Shown here one piece after another: positions 47,398-59,306 of a DNA stretch of 64,000 nt. The stretch comes from Micropterix aruncella (lineage: Eukaryota > Arthropoda > Insecta > Lepidoptera > Micropterigidae). The translations under genes and the position numbers were made by a program. Every line of letters starts with the position of its first letter. Within the stretch, counting starts at the first letter, position 1. A model generated the notes under the pieces. That model was not told the origin of the DNA. It was given only the letters and a program-made list of their open reading frames with translations, and did no database searches. The stretch is taken from assembly GCA_944548615.1 (NCBI GenBank), contig OX155952.1, forward strand, positions 38,042,850-38,106,849. The letters are read 5' to 3'.

Positions 47398-50264
47398 TTC
47401 TTTATTGTCTTGATAATTAGAGCTGAAGAGTCCTTCATGAATGATGTTTTCACACAAAAGAGATCACGGTAGTTTAGCGATACTACCGACACAAAAAAAA
47501 ATATATATTTATCTTTCTATATATTGTTGTTTTTATGATATTTCAGTACTTAAGTCAAATATTATTTAATCAAAGTTAATGGATATTTTTCATTATACGT
47601 AATTAATAAGTTATTATAATAATTATTTATTAATTAATTAGATATTTTATGTACCCAGATGAAAATAAATCATCAAATAATAAGATCGATCAATTTACTA
47701 GTAGAACTCGGCAGTCAAAAAACAGAGCGCCTAAAACCTTGCCATGGTATCTATGGTGTTCATGGCGTTATAACGAGACTTTATGAATGAAACAAAAAAA
47801 AATATGTTTGGGCACCACCAAGTTTTTCGAGAGGAAACGTGGAAAACTAAAGTTGAAAAAAAAAGTATCAAAGAAAACATCCAAAAAAAAATTACATAAA
47901 TAAAAAAAAACAAAAAAAAACTCGAAAAAAACTCAGGATTGGGTATTCAGAAATTTATTTCCACTAATCTCGCCTACAGGCAGGTTTCACCAAATATAAT
48001 AAATAAAATTTAGTACAGAAATATACAATAATGTCCAAAATTTTCGTTGACAAGGGAAAAAATGTGACTTTAGGTTACAAAAAAACCCACGCAAGGGTAG
48101 GTACTTTCCGACTTGAAGCCTTAAAGCTGGATTATTTCACCAGTAAAATATGCGTTGTGACCCAAGCCTACGCGCAAGGCATTTAAATTTAAAAATCCAT
48201 GCTCCAAATGTAGTTTTACATAAAAAACCGTAAAATCAAAGATGTTGAAATGTGCTCTGAAAGCGGTGACAAGTCGAAACATCAAGTTTGTAGATGTTTT
48301 ACGTGAGAGCTATACAGAAATGCCCGAAAACTGCAGCAATATGGAAAAGATCGACCTGAATCATAGCGATCGCGAAGGCATTCCACCTTAAACGAAGAAA
48401 CAAAACTCACCTGTGAGTTATGGTAATAGGCACTACATATTTTATCGTTCTGCACACTTAAATCGGGGCGTTTTCGTCCTCCCTGCTTGCAACAGAATTA
48501 CCTCTGTCTCCTGACATAATGGCCAGGGTGCCATTAAAAAAAAAGGAAGTGACAGATGACAGTTTTGTCAACTTACCAACAACATTTTTTCTAATCTATG
48601 ATGGCATAAATTGTAGACCTTATGCCAAAAAGTCATAATTAAAGTTTAATTTTATCTAGTCTTTTATTCTTTAGTTATTATTTATTTATTACTTAAAATA
48701 TTTTTTTTTTGTTATTTCGATTGTGGCAGTTTATAATGTTATTGACATCTGATTGACAGGTGTCAGTGGAGATATTTTAAGGAAATTCGCAAATGTTAAA
48801 AATATGCCTTTCTTTACATGCAAATACTATAGAAAAACCAGAAAACTCTCTATCTCTATCGTTCCTGTGACAAACGCACGGAAAAAAGGAAATTCTGTTA
48901 CAGCGTGCTTACCATAAGTCTAATAGATATAGAATAAAATATTCGCACGCCTGTATAAATATCACCCCCTGTCTTACGTGTCTATGGTTGAAAGGAATAC
49001 ATAATGTGGTAAGAGGTACAAAGCCACTTCGCGGCGGCGCATACTAAACCGTGTCGGTTTCGAAGAAAACAAACATAAACAACAATTAAATGCATGTTGC
49101 ATGCATTTGCGCACTTCGCTTCGGGAGGCTCCTTAACGAGAACACTGAAAATGTATGCGCTTTCTCTCTAGCAATTACCGATGTAAAATGCATCAACGTA
49201 GTTAGCAAAATTTCCACGAACTGTGTCAGTGGGTATCTCTCTCGTTAAATCCGCCGAGCTCTGTTTCGTGTCCGATGCGAAATGGACGTTATTGAACCAC
49301 GTACATTGGCTACGGCTGGAGATTAAAACGTTTTAATCACGAGATAACGACCATACGTTTGTTTTCAGCGATAGAGAGCGTAGAAAAATGTTTTTTTCGC
49401 GTGCTATTGGCGCTAACTATGAAATACTCTTAAGCAATAGATACAAATGTAATATTTCTTATGCAACTTACTCTTAAACATGCAAAGCAACATAGTTTAG
49501 GCAAAATAGATTTAAATTCGCCAAGTAAATAAACAAGTAAATATATTAAAAAGAATAAAAAACACGACTGCCTGATCTATTTATCCATATAGATCATATA
49601 TATTTCCGGAATGTACTCAAACAGACCTTTCATTTGACTATAAACGCAATATATTTATGTTATTTTTTGACATTTAGACATTCAGACAACTGCTTACCTG
49701 ATATTTGGGCTGTAAAAGTTCCATATGACACTCGGTATGACATAGCGATTCTAACAACACCACACACTTCTAAATCGGTTCAAGCATTTAGAAGCTATGG
49801 TGGAATAAAGAAACAGAAAACATACATAAATGAACCCTGAAGACATTACACTCCTTTTTAGTTGGGCAGTCGTGTAAAAAGCAAAATCACGGAGAGGTTT
49901 TTAAAAGGTCTAAAGTATATTTTTGCATCGAGCTACTAAATAAGGCAGCTGTTATCACAATACAATTAGCAGTACCTACATACATTATTTCGGCGTAAAA
50001 AGTTATAATAATTGTGTGGAAAAAAAAAAACCTAGTTTAAAGCTATTTAAGCACTTGTGTCAATTATATAATATTTTTCAATGTTTACCTTATTTGCTCT
50101 GATTTATTCTAATTATATTGCCATAACTAATTGGTAGCAAAATTGTAAAGGGTTTTCCAATGAGGGCGGGTTTAAGGTACCTTAACTGGAACCTTAACTG
50201 TGCAGTAAAACAAGCTGAGTGTTAGGTGTAAGGAATTCTTTTTTATTTGAAAGTCCCATGGATT
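47398..50264. other. No gene recognised
   Basis: Mostly AT-rich, with A-rich tracts at 47860-47935. A 9-bp palindrome, aaatgcatg/catgcattt, lies at about 49088-49108. GC-richer stretches near 49020-49280 have no open frame of note. Confidence 0.5.
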
Positions 50265-50530
50265 TATGGATTATGACATGGTTCAAATGTCCGCCGCGGC
50301 TTCGCACGGTGTCACGGATCCTAGAGGTTCAATTTTCAATGACTCTGCCACATAGATCCGGTTGATTTTGAGCGATAGCCTGGATTATGTTGACTTTGAG
50401 GGCATTGGTCGATTGCGGCTTGTTGACATAGACCTGCGACTTCAGTAAACCCTACAATAAAAAGTCTAGCGGGGTCAAAGCGCCCGATCTCGATGGCAAA
50501 TTCACAACACCTCGGTGAGAGATAACCATG
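50265..50530 (-). pseudogene. Tc1/mariner-superfamily (IS630-like) transposase, C-terminal piece
   Basis: The minus frame reads SHRGVVNLPSRSGALTPLDF, then LL, stop, GLLKSQVYVNKPQSTNAL and later IIQAIAQNQPDLCGRVIEN, stop, TSRIRDTVRSRGGHLNHVI. The usual block is SPDLTPLDFFLWG; here the catalytic Asp position reads Ala and the Trp codon has become a stop. It is dead. Repeat A lies directly upstream (50560-51234). Confidence 0.75.
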
Positions 50531-50559
50531 CACTAACTAATACTCATTTCGATAATACA

Positions 50560-51234
50560 ACTAGAGTTGTCAACTACAACGGGAGAGCCCGTCACCTCAG
50601 GAAGTGTTAACGATTAGTCATTCTATCTTCCTGAAGTGAGCGCAGAAGACTTGGACAAAACAGTCCACCGTCAAGCTCCGCCACATGCCCGTAGGAGGCC
50701 AACGCCTTAACCGCGAGATAGCCAGGAGTGTTACCCAGCGGGTTTACACTCACGCCCTTATTTCCAATTGCGACCAGATTACTCCAGTCTCTCGATTGGT
50801 TACGAGTTCGAGGTCGCTTGCGCGGTCCTCTCCCTTACGAAGCGGTGAAATCCAATCCACGGCATCCTTTGCCCGGCTGTTCACCCAGGATCGGGTAGCC
50901 AATGGTCGTTTCAAGAGCAGTCGCCGCAAGGTCCGCAACCACCTCCGCTCTATAGGAAACAGTACTGCTTCCAGACTCCCCCGACTGTTAGTCAGAGTGC
51001 ATAATCGATTGGCTTACGACGCACGGTGCGCAGACCGTCCAAGATCGCCAGAAGGTTGATTCCTAGGGAAAACTATCCCTAAGGCCAGAGTCCTGCCTGG
51101 GCTCGCACTTTACGCGTGGAGGCCGCCGGATGGGTGTTGACCCGTGAGTGTGACCAACCCTGAGTGTGACCCAAACAGAATGGGTCTTCGAGGCCAAATC
51201 AGCAAGGGCCTATTAGCTCCCTAAATCATCATTA
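50560..51234. mobile_element. Repeat A retroposon, copy 4, inverted
   Basis: A 675-bp copy in the opposite orientation to the other three, from ctagagttgtcaactacaac to ggcctattagctccctaaat. It is flanked by tcatttcgataataca (50544-50559) and tcatttctataataca (51235-51250), a 16-bp target duplication with one mismatch. The variable end carries atcatcatta. The 124-codon plus frame at 50685-51059 is not kept in other copies. Confidence 0.85.
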
Positions 51235-51250
51235 TCATTTCTATAATACA

Positions 51251-52669
51251 GTTGTAACGTGCTGCTCAATCGTATAGCTTGCCATAGTGATTTAGCATCA
51301 GTGACTGAATAATAAACAACAGATTTATTATTCAGTCTTCATTTATTATCAGATTTATTAACAGATAAAGAACATCAACGCAAAACCCTCTATATACCTC
51401 GTATTTGATAGTTAGTGTGATATTTATTTATTTCTTTAAATTTATTTATGTGTTCAAAATCTAAAAAGGCTGTAATTATGATAAAATCTTTTAGTTCTTT
51501 TATCAATAATAGGATTTTAATAAATAAAATATTTAAAAGAATCATAATCAGGGTCCCCTACGTCTGATATCAGGAAAGTCACTTAAATAAAAGAAGTAGA
51601 AATATGATCGAAATCCCCCTACATAATAAATTCGTCTTTCAAACAACAACGATCAGCCGAGATTAAGCGACTCGGATATAAGGCGACGTCAATTTAATTT
51701 AGCCTCCCTAGCGCTTCCCGTAACCAAAATATAAGTAACATCAAACCAGCCTACAAAGCATTTTCATTGTGATTTACGGGTACCTATACACGGTATTAGC
51801 GCCCTGGGCCACGTAAGACGTTGTCGCCGTGAAGAAACGACGAGAAAAATGATTGCAGAAATAAATTTTCATGGCAAGTTTTCAAAGCAGGAGTACAGTA
51901 GCTAGGGAATAGCGAAGAAAGTGACTAATCGGTCACTCTTGCTACGTTAACAAATTATAAGAATAGATGTTAGTATGTGTGTTAATAACTTGTGAAACAA
52001 GGTTAGTTGTATGTATACCCGGGAAAACTTATAGTTGGTTTAAAAAAAAACCTAATATGGAGCGCAAAATGTCAATTGAAGCGTTAGCGTTTTTTGGGCA
52101 GTAGAGCCATCCTGTTGAAAGCAGACATCGGCCAAGTCTTGCTAGTTAATCGTAAGAAATTAAAAAATGTTCGTATCAGCTCCGACGCGCGACTGGAGTT
52201 TACTCTTTAAGTTCGATTTGCCATTGAATATACAATATGCAAAGGGGGTAAATAAAGGCATCTCTTATATTACTGAAAGCCACGTACCTATTTACCCCCT
52301 TCAATGATACCTGTAACTAAAAACTCGTTTTCATATAAAATTGCTTGATTTTGGGTATGATACGACCAAATCTGGTTCTGAAACAATTATCCGTTGAGTA
52401 TGATACGACCAGATATGGTTCCGTGTTTTTTTCACTTCTTTGACGTTCTCATATTTATTCATAATTATCTAATTGTTTTACAAAATGATATTTCAATATT
52501 CTATATTCGAAATTTCAATGCAATCATTGTGCAGTTGTTCTTTTTATGATTGGTGTAGTAGTTTCGTAGTTATAGTACTTTAAGGTCGATGTCGCCGAAA
52601 ATCCTACAAAAGAGACAGATGCATCCATGAAAATACCCATTTACTCCAAGGGTTAATTGATTTGGTTGA
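51251..52669. other. No gene recognised; two small duplications
   Basis: AT-rich. The word gtatgatacgaccarat is duplicated at about 52355 and 52399. The word ctgacgcgcgactggagt (ctccgacgcgcgactggagt at about 52180-52200) recurs near 54200-54220. Confidence 0.55.
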
Positions 52670-52679
52670 TTGGCGGTAA

Positions 52680-52770
52680 TTGTTAATGACTGATGATGAT
52701 TAATGATTATTGATGATGACTAATGATGATTGATGATGATTGAAGATGATTGAGGATGACTGAGGATGAT
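52680..52770. repeat. GAT/TGATTA-rich array, LINE 3' side
   Basis: Irregular repeats of gatgattgatgatgactaatg, followed by (acaat)n. It lies at the 3' side of the minus-strand LINE at 53210-53950. Confidence 0.75.
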
Positions 52771-53209
52771 TACAATACAATACAATACAATGCAATCATC
52801 TACTCCAATAGATAGGCATTCCTACACTTGGATGCGTCACAAAATTAAATGCAAAAAATTTAATTATTAAAAACATAACTATCGTCATAGTTGTCATGGT
52901 TGTAATATTAAATTCAATATTACCTACATACAAATAATTAAAATATACTAATGTGATTTAAGAGTCAGGGAGAATAATATATTAAAGAAATGCAAATTCT
53001 ATGTAGAAAAATCAAAAAAAAAATATATTTTCAATCCAGCGATATGCCTTTGTATTTTTTTTAAATGAATAGATGTATATAATAAATGATATGAAAATTA
53101 GAATGTCAGTTATCATAATACCATTATGTTTGAAAATACACATTTCATTAATCATCAACATGGAAAATAAACTCAGAATTTTCAAACTCCCTTATACCAT
53201 AAATTGGGT

Positions 53210-53950
53210 TTCTTACCAAATTATTTATAATTATCTTTTTAAATTAGTCCTCTCCAAGGATTTTCATTTGCTCTGGAATCTTATTATAGTAGGACAAATT
53301 TTGATGAATAAAACTGTATCCCACTTTGCTAAGTCGCTATCGGTTTATGTTGAGATTGGATTTATTCCTCGTATCGTGATGATGAAAATCACTATTCACC
53401 GGAGCGTCTGTTAGGTGTCTACGAGCGTACATAATATTTTGGCAGATGTAATAAGAAAATAGAGTCATTATTCCTGATTCTACAAACAGCAGCTTACAAG
53501 AATTTCTTGTTGAGACTCTATATAAACTGCGTACCGCTCTTTTCTGGATGAGAAAAATTCTTTGTGAATTTGGGCCATTCCCCAAACCAGTAGGCCATAC
53601 GTTATTATGGAGTGGAAATATGCAAAATAAATGGATTTAGCTGCTTTCTGATGGCGAATATGGCACTGCACATTTCTTTACTGAGATCATTTAACTGATC
53701 AGACCATTGTAATTTTTGATCAATTTCTAATCCGAGAAATTTCCTTCAGGAGACATTTTCTAGTTTGTCAGACCCAAAGTATACGTCTATTTCATTATAA
53801 TCACACGGCCGCAAAGAGAAGCATATTGATTTTGATTTATTTATGTTAAGTGATAATTTATTAAATTGTAGCCATATACTAAGCCTGTCTATTGTTTCTT
53901 TTATTTTTTGGGCCAACGTGTCTTTATTTTTATCGCTAAAGGACGAGGAT
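53210..53950 (-). pseudogene. LINE reverse transcriptase C-terminal relic inside GAT arrays
   Basis: From 53950 downward: SSSFSDKNKDTLAQKIKETI, RLSIWLQFNKLSLNINKSKS, a stop, RKFLGLEIDQKLQWSDQLND, YFAYFHSIITYGLLVWGMAQ and LSYYNKIPEQMKILGED to a stop near 53210. It has a stop and shifts and lacks YADD, since the truncation falls just after it. The layout is like 2430-3306. The serine run (tcatcatcctcgtcc) merges with the array at 53940-54125. Confidence 0.8.
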
Positions 53951-54125
53951 GATGATGATTGAGGATGATGATTATGATTGATGTTGATTGATGATAATTG
54001 ATGACGATTGAGGATGATTGATGATGATTCATAATGATTGATGAATGATTAATGATTGATTGATTGATAGATTAATGATTGATGAATGATTATGGACTGA
54101 TTGATTGATAGATTGATTGATTGAG
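53940..54125. repeat. GATGATTGA-rich array
   Basis: Irregular gatgattga and gattgattgatag units. It adjoins the 5' truncation point of the LINE at 53210-53950. Confidence 0.85.
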
Positions 54126-54474
54126 TGAAGTTAAAAGTTATTTAAATATTCTGCTTAGGTGGCGCTTATATTCATTTATAAAAAAATGTGCCTGTCAGCT
54201 CTGACGCGCGACTGGAGTGTGATTTTCTCAGATTGCAATCTGTTGATTTGATATCTGTCTCATTTCATCATTCGACAAATGTATGGTCAGTAGGGGTTAG
54301 CTCGGAAGCTGGAAAATTTCATCGAAGCTATGGTCTTCTGTCGGGTATTTTGGCACTATTTTCAATTTACGAACTTTACTAACATCAAACGTAACGATTT
54401 TTTTTGTTTTAATATCCATCAAATTGTCATACCGGGGGTTTTAAATTAAATCAATTATTAGGAAATAACCTCTA

Positions 54475-54720
54475 ATAAACTCCAAAAGTCAATTAGCATG
54501 TCACGATAACGGTCACGATTGAGTGTTACTGCAGTTTCTTGCTCAATTTCAAAGAAAAATGGGCCTACGATGTCTTCAGACCATATTCCACACAATACGG
54601 TCACTCGTTGTGGCTGCATTGGTTTTTCAATGATCACGTCTGAAATTTCTTTGGCCCCAAATACCGCTCTTTTGTTTGTTCACATAACCTCCCAGGTGAA
54701 AATAAACTTTGTATAGCGAC
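54475..54720 (-). pseudogene. Tc1/mariner-superfamily (IS630-like) transposase, middle piece
   Basis: The minus strand reads EEASLYKVYFHLGGYVNKQK, SGIWGQRNF, then after a shift VIIEKPMQPQRVTVLCGIWS and EDIVGPFFFEIEQETAVTL. This is the region after the first catalytic Asp (usually SDEAxFHLSGYVNKQ). The block order continues in the piece at 50265-50530, which has the same orientation, so the two may be parts of one element. Frameshifts are present. Confidence 0.75.
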
Positions 54721-54898
54721 GCTTCTTCACTCCGCACAGGCACGAGCCAGCTGTACACATATATGGGCGTACAGCCAGGCGCCTCCCGCCAAAAATATTA
54801 CACATTTGACGCGTAATTTCCTGCACGGCTTCCAACCGGCAAACATGGAAAAAAGCTTTTTTCGTCCTGCGATCTTCTGTTTCTTTCTGTAAATATTT

Positions 54899-55025
54899 AT
54901 TATACCCCTCGACACGTATGATTAACTCCCGCGTGTAACATATTTTACTACCGCGCGCCGCACTGCGCGCTAGCTACTGCTGTAACGGAGAATTACAACG
55001 TACATTTTCTAGTAAAGAAAGGACC
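54899..55025. repeat. Dispersed repeat, copy 1 of 2
   Basis: Shares cgacacgtatgattaa, gtgtaacatat and tgcgcgctagctac-type words with 56765-56885 in the same orientation. The copies are quite diverged. Together they bracket repeat B copy 2. Confidence 0.6.
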
Positions 55026-55589
55026 TCAACGTGAAAGTAATAAACCTAGAGCGAAGAAATGGCACATATTCAGTAATAATCTAAGAAATTTATTTCATAT
55101 ATTTTATTGTTTCCACTACAAAATTTACATTAATATATTATTCAATTCTTTTAACAATCCATTTTCAGGCTTTTGTGGACCCTTTACTATTACACCGTAT
55201 AAAGCCTCAGCATATATATATGCACTCTCTATATTATTACCTTATCTCACTTGCACACTGGAATATCAATAACAAAGTCTAGTAGGACTGTTTAAAGTAC
55301 TTTAAGCACGCAAACCTCTGCATTTGATTGACGTTTTGAGTATTTTTATGCGAGCGATACTACTATGAAATTTTTAAATTATTGTTCGGTGGCTCTTTCT
55401 CGGTGGATTCTTCTTTATTAATTGTATGATAAAGTTATACAATTTGTTAAACTCACCAAGGAGGGGAGGGGGGTTATCGCCCACTTTGATAAAGACTGGT
55501 TAATAGACATCAAACTGAATTTTAAAATGTCTAAATTAAAAACATTTCTCAAAAATAATATAACAAGAGCTCGTTATTCGTCCCACTAT
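55026..55589. other. No gene recognised
   Basis: AT-rich, with chance frames only. Confidence 0.5.
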
Positions 55590-56750
55590 CTTTTTTTAAA
55601 ACGTTTTTATTAGATTGACCTGTATGTAGTATCTTTCAATTAACGGAATCTTGCAAGTCGAATTTCAACCACTTCTGATCGTATTAACATGAAACTTGGC
55701 ATGTGTGTGTAGATAATATGTTACCATCGAGCTGATCTGATGATGGAGGCGGAAGGTAGTCACAGGAACTGCATAACGCAACAAAGTATCCGAGCTATGT
55801 TTAGGCTTGTTGGAATCAGCTTGAGATATACTCTGATCATGAATGATTTCCAGGGTGTGATGATGGAGCCGGAAGGCGGCACTGGAATTCTATAACGGAA
55901 CAACGTATCTTAGTCGTGTTTAGGCTTGTTGGTATTGCCTTGAGATGTTCTTTGGTCATGAATGATTTCCAGGGTCTGATGATGGACCCGGAGGATTGGC
56001 ACTGGAATTCTATAACGGAACAACTTATCTTAGCTGGGTTTCGGCTGGTTGGAATCGGCTTGAGATTCACTCTGGTCATGAAGGATTTCCAGGGTCTGAT
56101 GGAGCCGAAAGGTAGACACTGGAACTGAATAACGGAACAATGAATGCTTAACGTGTTTGAGCTTGTTGGAATCGTCTTGAGATGAACTCTAATCATTAAT
56201 AATAAGATCAATGATAAGAATGTAAAAGAAGAAAAAGAATGAAAAAAAAGAAATGAAAAAGAATACTTTTAGTCTTATCACGTTTTGTGATAAGAGTAAA
56301 AAGTAAAAAAATATGTAGTTTCAAAAACTATTAAAACACGCTTTTAGAGGTACTGCACTAAAAAAACAAAAATAAACAGCAAGAAATAATTAACAACTCT
56401 CTTATTACTGCTTATCCCGTAATCCCTCAATGGAAGCCATGTTTGTAATTAACTATATTATTTGAGTGTAAAAGTGTGGGGCATTTTTTCCTCAAATCAT
56501 ATCATCAATCAATCAAATCTCAGTGAAATGTTTCCAAAAAGCATTGCTATGAATTACTATGTACCTAAACAAATTCTAGATAAAGCGCCCACACGTTTAT
56601 ACTTAAATAATATAGTTAATTACAAAAATGGCTTACATTGAGTCCCTTACGGGGTAAAGAGTGATAACAGAGTGCTTAATAATTTTTACCTTTTTATTTT
56701 TGGCTTTTTAGTGGAATAATTATAAAAGTGTGTTGTTTTAATTTTTAAAC
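55590..56750. mobile_element. Repeat B element, copy 2
   Basis: Left end aaaacgtttttattag, right end taaaagtgtgttgtttt (an imperfect inverted match). Inside lie about four units of a ~112-bp tandem repeat (catgaatgatttccagggtc ... tataacggaacaac) at 55740-56190, and a hairpin at 56264-56304 (core gtcttatcac/gtgataag). A long inverted pair follows at about 56385-56490 against 56590-56695. Copy 1 at 31723-32460 shares the unit, the hairpin and the first arm. It has no transposase, so it would be moved in trans if it is mobile. Confidence 0.75.
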
Positions 56751-56764
56751 CTTTTTTTATTATT

Positions 56765-56885
56765 ATACTTATCGACACGTATAATTACCTTCCGCATGTA
56801 ACAAATATATACAACTGCTGCTCCACTCCATGCGCTAGTTACAGCTGTTGAATATTACACCATGCAATATTCTGATAAAGGATAA
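56765..56885. repeat. Dispersed repeat, copy 2 of 2
   Basis: Diverged direct copy of 54899-55025. It starts just after the right end of repeat B. Confidence 0.6.
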
Positions 56886-57590
56886 CAGCGCATACAGACC
56901 AGCAAAGAACTCTTACAATGTATATTTTATTACAGTTACCTGAAAAACGCAATGACTGTAATTACGCCACCTTTTTGAGCGTGTTTTATAATAGCCCATT
57001 AAAGCGTTTTATTATCGCAAGTAATGCTTAAAGAGCCCGATTAAAAATTACACTCATTTTATAAATGGTATATTCAGCATAATAATATCCATGCATAGTT
57101 TCATTATTGTTGTTCTGTATGTAATTAGTTTTGTACGACAAACATAATATTGCCAGCAAGAGACTGGAGAGAATATTGTATTTACATTACAAGTTTGTCT
57201 GCGTCGTGCAACCAATGTCGAATCTGAAACTGTACCGGAATACATGCGAATATTGCCACTAGAGAAAATCTATATTATATACGGGTAGGGAAAAGCGTCC
57301 CAACAATGTTTCATGAATTTTATCTATATAATAAAATATGTATGTAGGTATTGTTAAGTACTCTACTAACTGCGAGTAAATATACATTTGATGATAATAC
57401 GAGCCATGAAGTTTCAGAATTAAATTAACAACTATAAGGACTAAACCGCGATAAACGGTGAATAATTAAAGGGATCGTAGGGGATCAACCCGTAATTGTA
57501 ATTTTATAAGTGGGATAACTTTTGGATATGAAATATTTTAATGATTTATTCAGCCGTAACATTACAAATCTGTGGAAAAATAATTAGATA
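56886..57590. other. No gene recognised
   Basis: AT-rich, with no supported feature. Confidence 0.5.
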
Positions 57591-57809
57591 TCCTACTAAT
57601 ATTATAAACGCGAAAGTTTGTATGTATGTATGGATGTTTGTTACTCTTTCACGCAAAAACTACTGAATGGATTTTGATGAAACTTTACAATAATATAGCT
57701 TACACATCAGAATAATACATAGGCCATAATTTATAAAGATATATGGTTTTCTATCATCATTATCACAATTTTCCATCACCACGCGGGTGAAACCGCTGGG
57801 CGCAGCTAG
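57591..57809 (+). mobile_element. Non-autonomous Helitron, 219 bp
   Basis: Starts TCCTACTAATATTATAAACG directly after an A and ends CTAG directly before a T, as Helitrons do when they insert between A and T. A GC-rich subterminal stretch (accgctgggcgcag) precedes CTAG and can form a short stem. The start and the word gcgaaagtttgtatg are typical of short Helitrons that are abundant in Lepidoptera. There is no coding capacity. Confidence 0.85.
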
Positions 57810-58699
57810 TACGTAATAATATTAATTATTATTATTATAAAATGTTTTATCTATAAGAAAACGCGGGCTTATTGCAGCTCACACGCAATATCATATAACT
57901 AACCTGTACTGATGTGCGAATATTTTTTGTGGATGAATACTAAGTTAACCTATATAACGAATTTAAAAAATGCAGAAAAAAATACTCACTATGGGATCAA
58001 AAGCGGATTTATGTGGATGATATCAAATGTTTTCTAAGTCTGTTTTTAAAACATGTTATGCTCGGCTTGGATGTCACATTTTTCGGCAAAGAATTCCAAA
58101 GAATGGAATTCCAAAGAATTACGTCCCGGCAAATCTTTAGTTTGCCTTTCGCTCAGTGAACAAAAAAATAAAATTTTTAATCCGAATATAATAGTGATTT
58201 CGATGTAACGAACATTATTAATCATGAATCTACTCTTCGTCGGTTTGTTTTAATTGTATAAGAACTTTAGAATACATAGCTTCAGCATTAATAAAGTTTT
58301 ATTAAAAATTACGGAAACCCCATTGGGCTTTCAGAGATTGCTCCCTTAATACTATGGCAATTCCCATGCACACGAAACTGTAATAATCGTTTATGTCTGC
58401 AAAAACAAATCCACGATCCGCGCTTATCTGGGTTGAACTGTCAAAGTTTACAGTAACGTCATACAGAGAGCGGGTCGGGGTTAAATCCTCGACAAGGCGC
58501 ACAGTGAACTTTAGTAATTTTAACTACTACTTATTCTTATTGTGGTACCATGTCCGATGCCGAACAATGAATATCACATGAAATCGAAGACAATCGCTGT
58601 CGTTTGACATCATAATTTTGAAAAAAACGAATTTACCGCCTGCAGTAAATTAACTCGACGTTTGCAAAAACGATGCAGAATTAACACACCTTCATGTTA
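57810..58699. other. No gene recognised
   Basis: AT-rich. A 15-bp tandem duplication (gaattccaaagaat) lies near 58089-58118. Frames of 62-66 codons on both strands at 58302-58581 have no motif. Confidence 0.5.
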
Positions 58700-59110
58700 G
58701 GGAGATTACAGCAGCTATAAGGTCTCTGTAGCATCTTATAGATCTCGATCACATCTGTACGCTTTCTCCTGTCATTTAATGTATTTCATCGCTGAGAGTC
58801 TCTCCTAATATTCCACTTGATTTAGTTCCCTACGATTAGGTAAAATGTCTATAAACTCCTTGCAGCAATTCAATATCCATCACGAAATACGGATTCCATG
58901 TTTCGAAACCATATTCTAATAATTGCTTGTTATATATCTTCAACATTAACACTAAGGTGTTCAATTTCTGCTATTTTAGCTATCGAGAGATTTGTGGTTC
59001 CCATTTCAGATCACTGGATATAATCACACCAAGGTTTGGCCCTTTTGCGTTGCCATAGGTTCGAGTGTGTTTTTCGTAGGACTGTGTTTCTATGAAGAAC
59101 TGTAAACTTG
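58700..59110 (-). pseudogene. CR1/L2-like LINE relic
   Basis: On the minus strand, pieces in two phases read KPWCDYIQ, stop, SEMGTTNLSIAKIAEIEHLS, EYGFETWNPYFVMDIELLQG and NDRRKRTDVIEIYKMLQ. The last two match the LEYG-W-PY and RRLRGDLIEVYKIL blocks of CR1/L2-type reverse transcriptases. There are many stops and shifts; it is old. Confidence 0.65.
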
Positions 59111-59306
59111 CCGGTATTTAGATTTAATAAAACATTATTTGTCCACTTATGGTAATATGGAGGTCTTTCGAAATTTTAACATGTTTTAATGACGGATCTC
59201 TGAAGAATTTAGTAACATCCGTAAAGACGCTACATGGATACGGGGTATAGTCATGCAATCTGTAATATACAAAATAAACAAAGGTTAATAAAGAGTAAAG
59301 AGAGTA

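Noticed and set aside
47161..47457. 98-codon Thr-His frame
   Set aside because: Produced by the GT/CT microsatellite.
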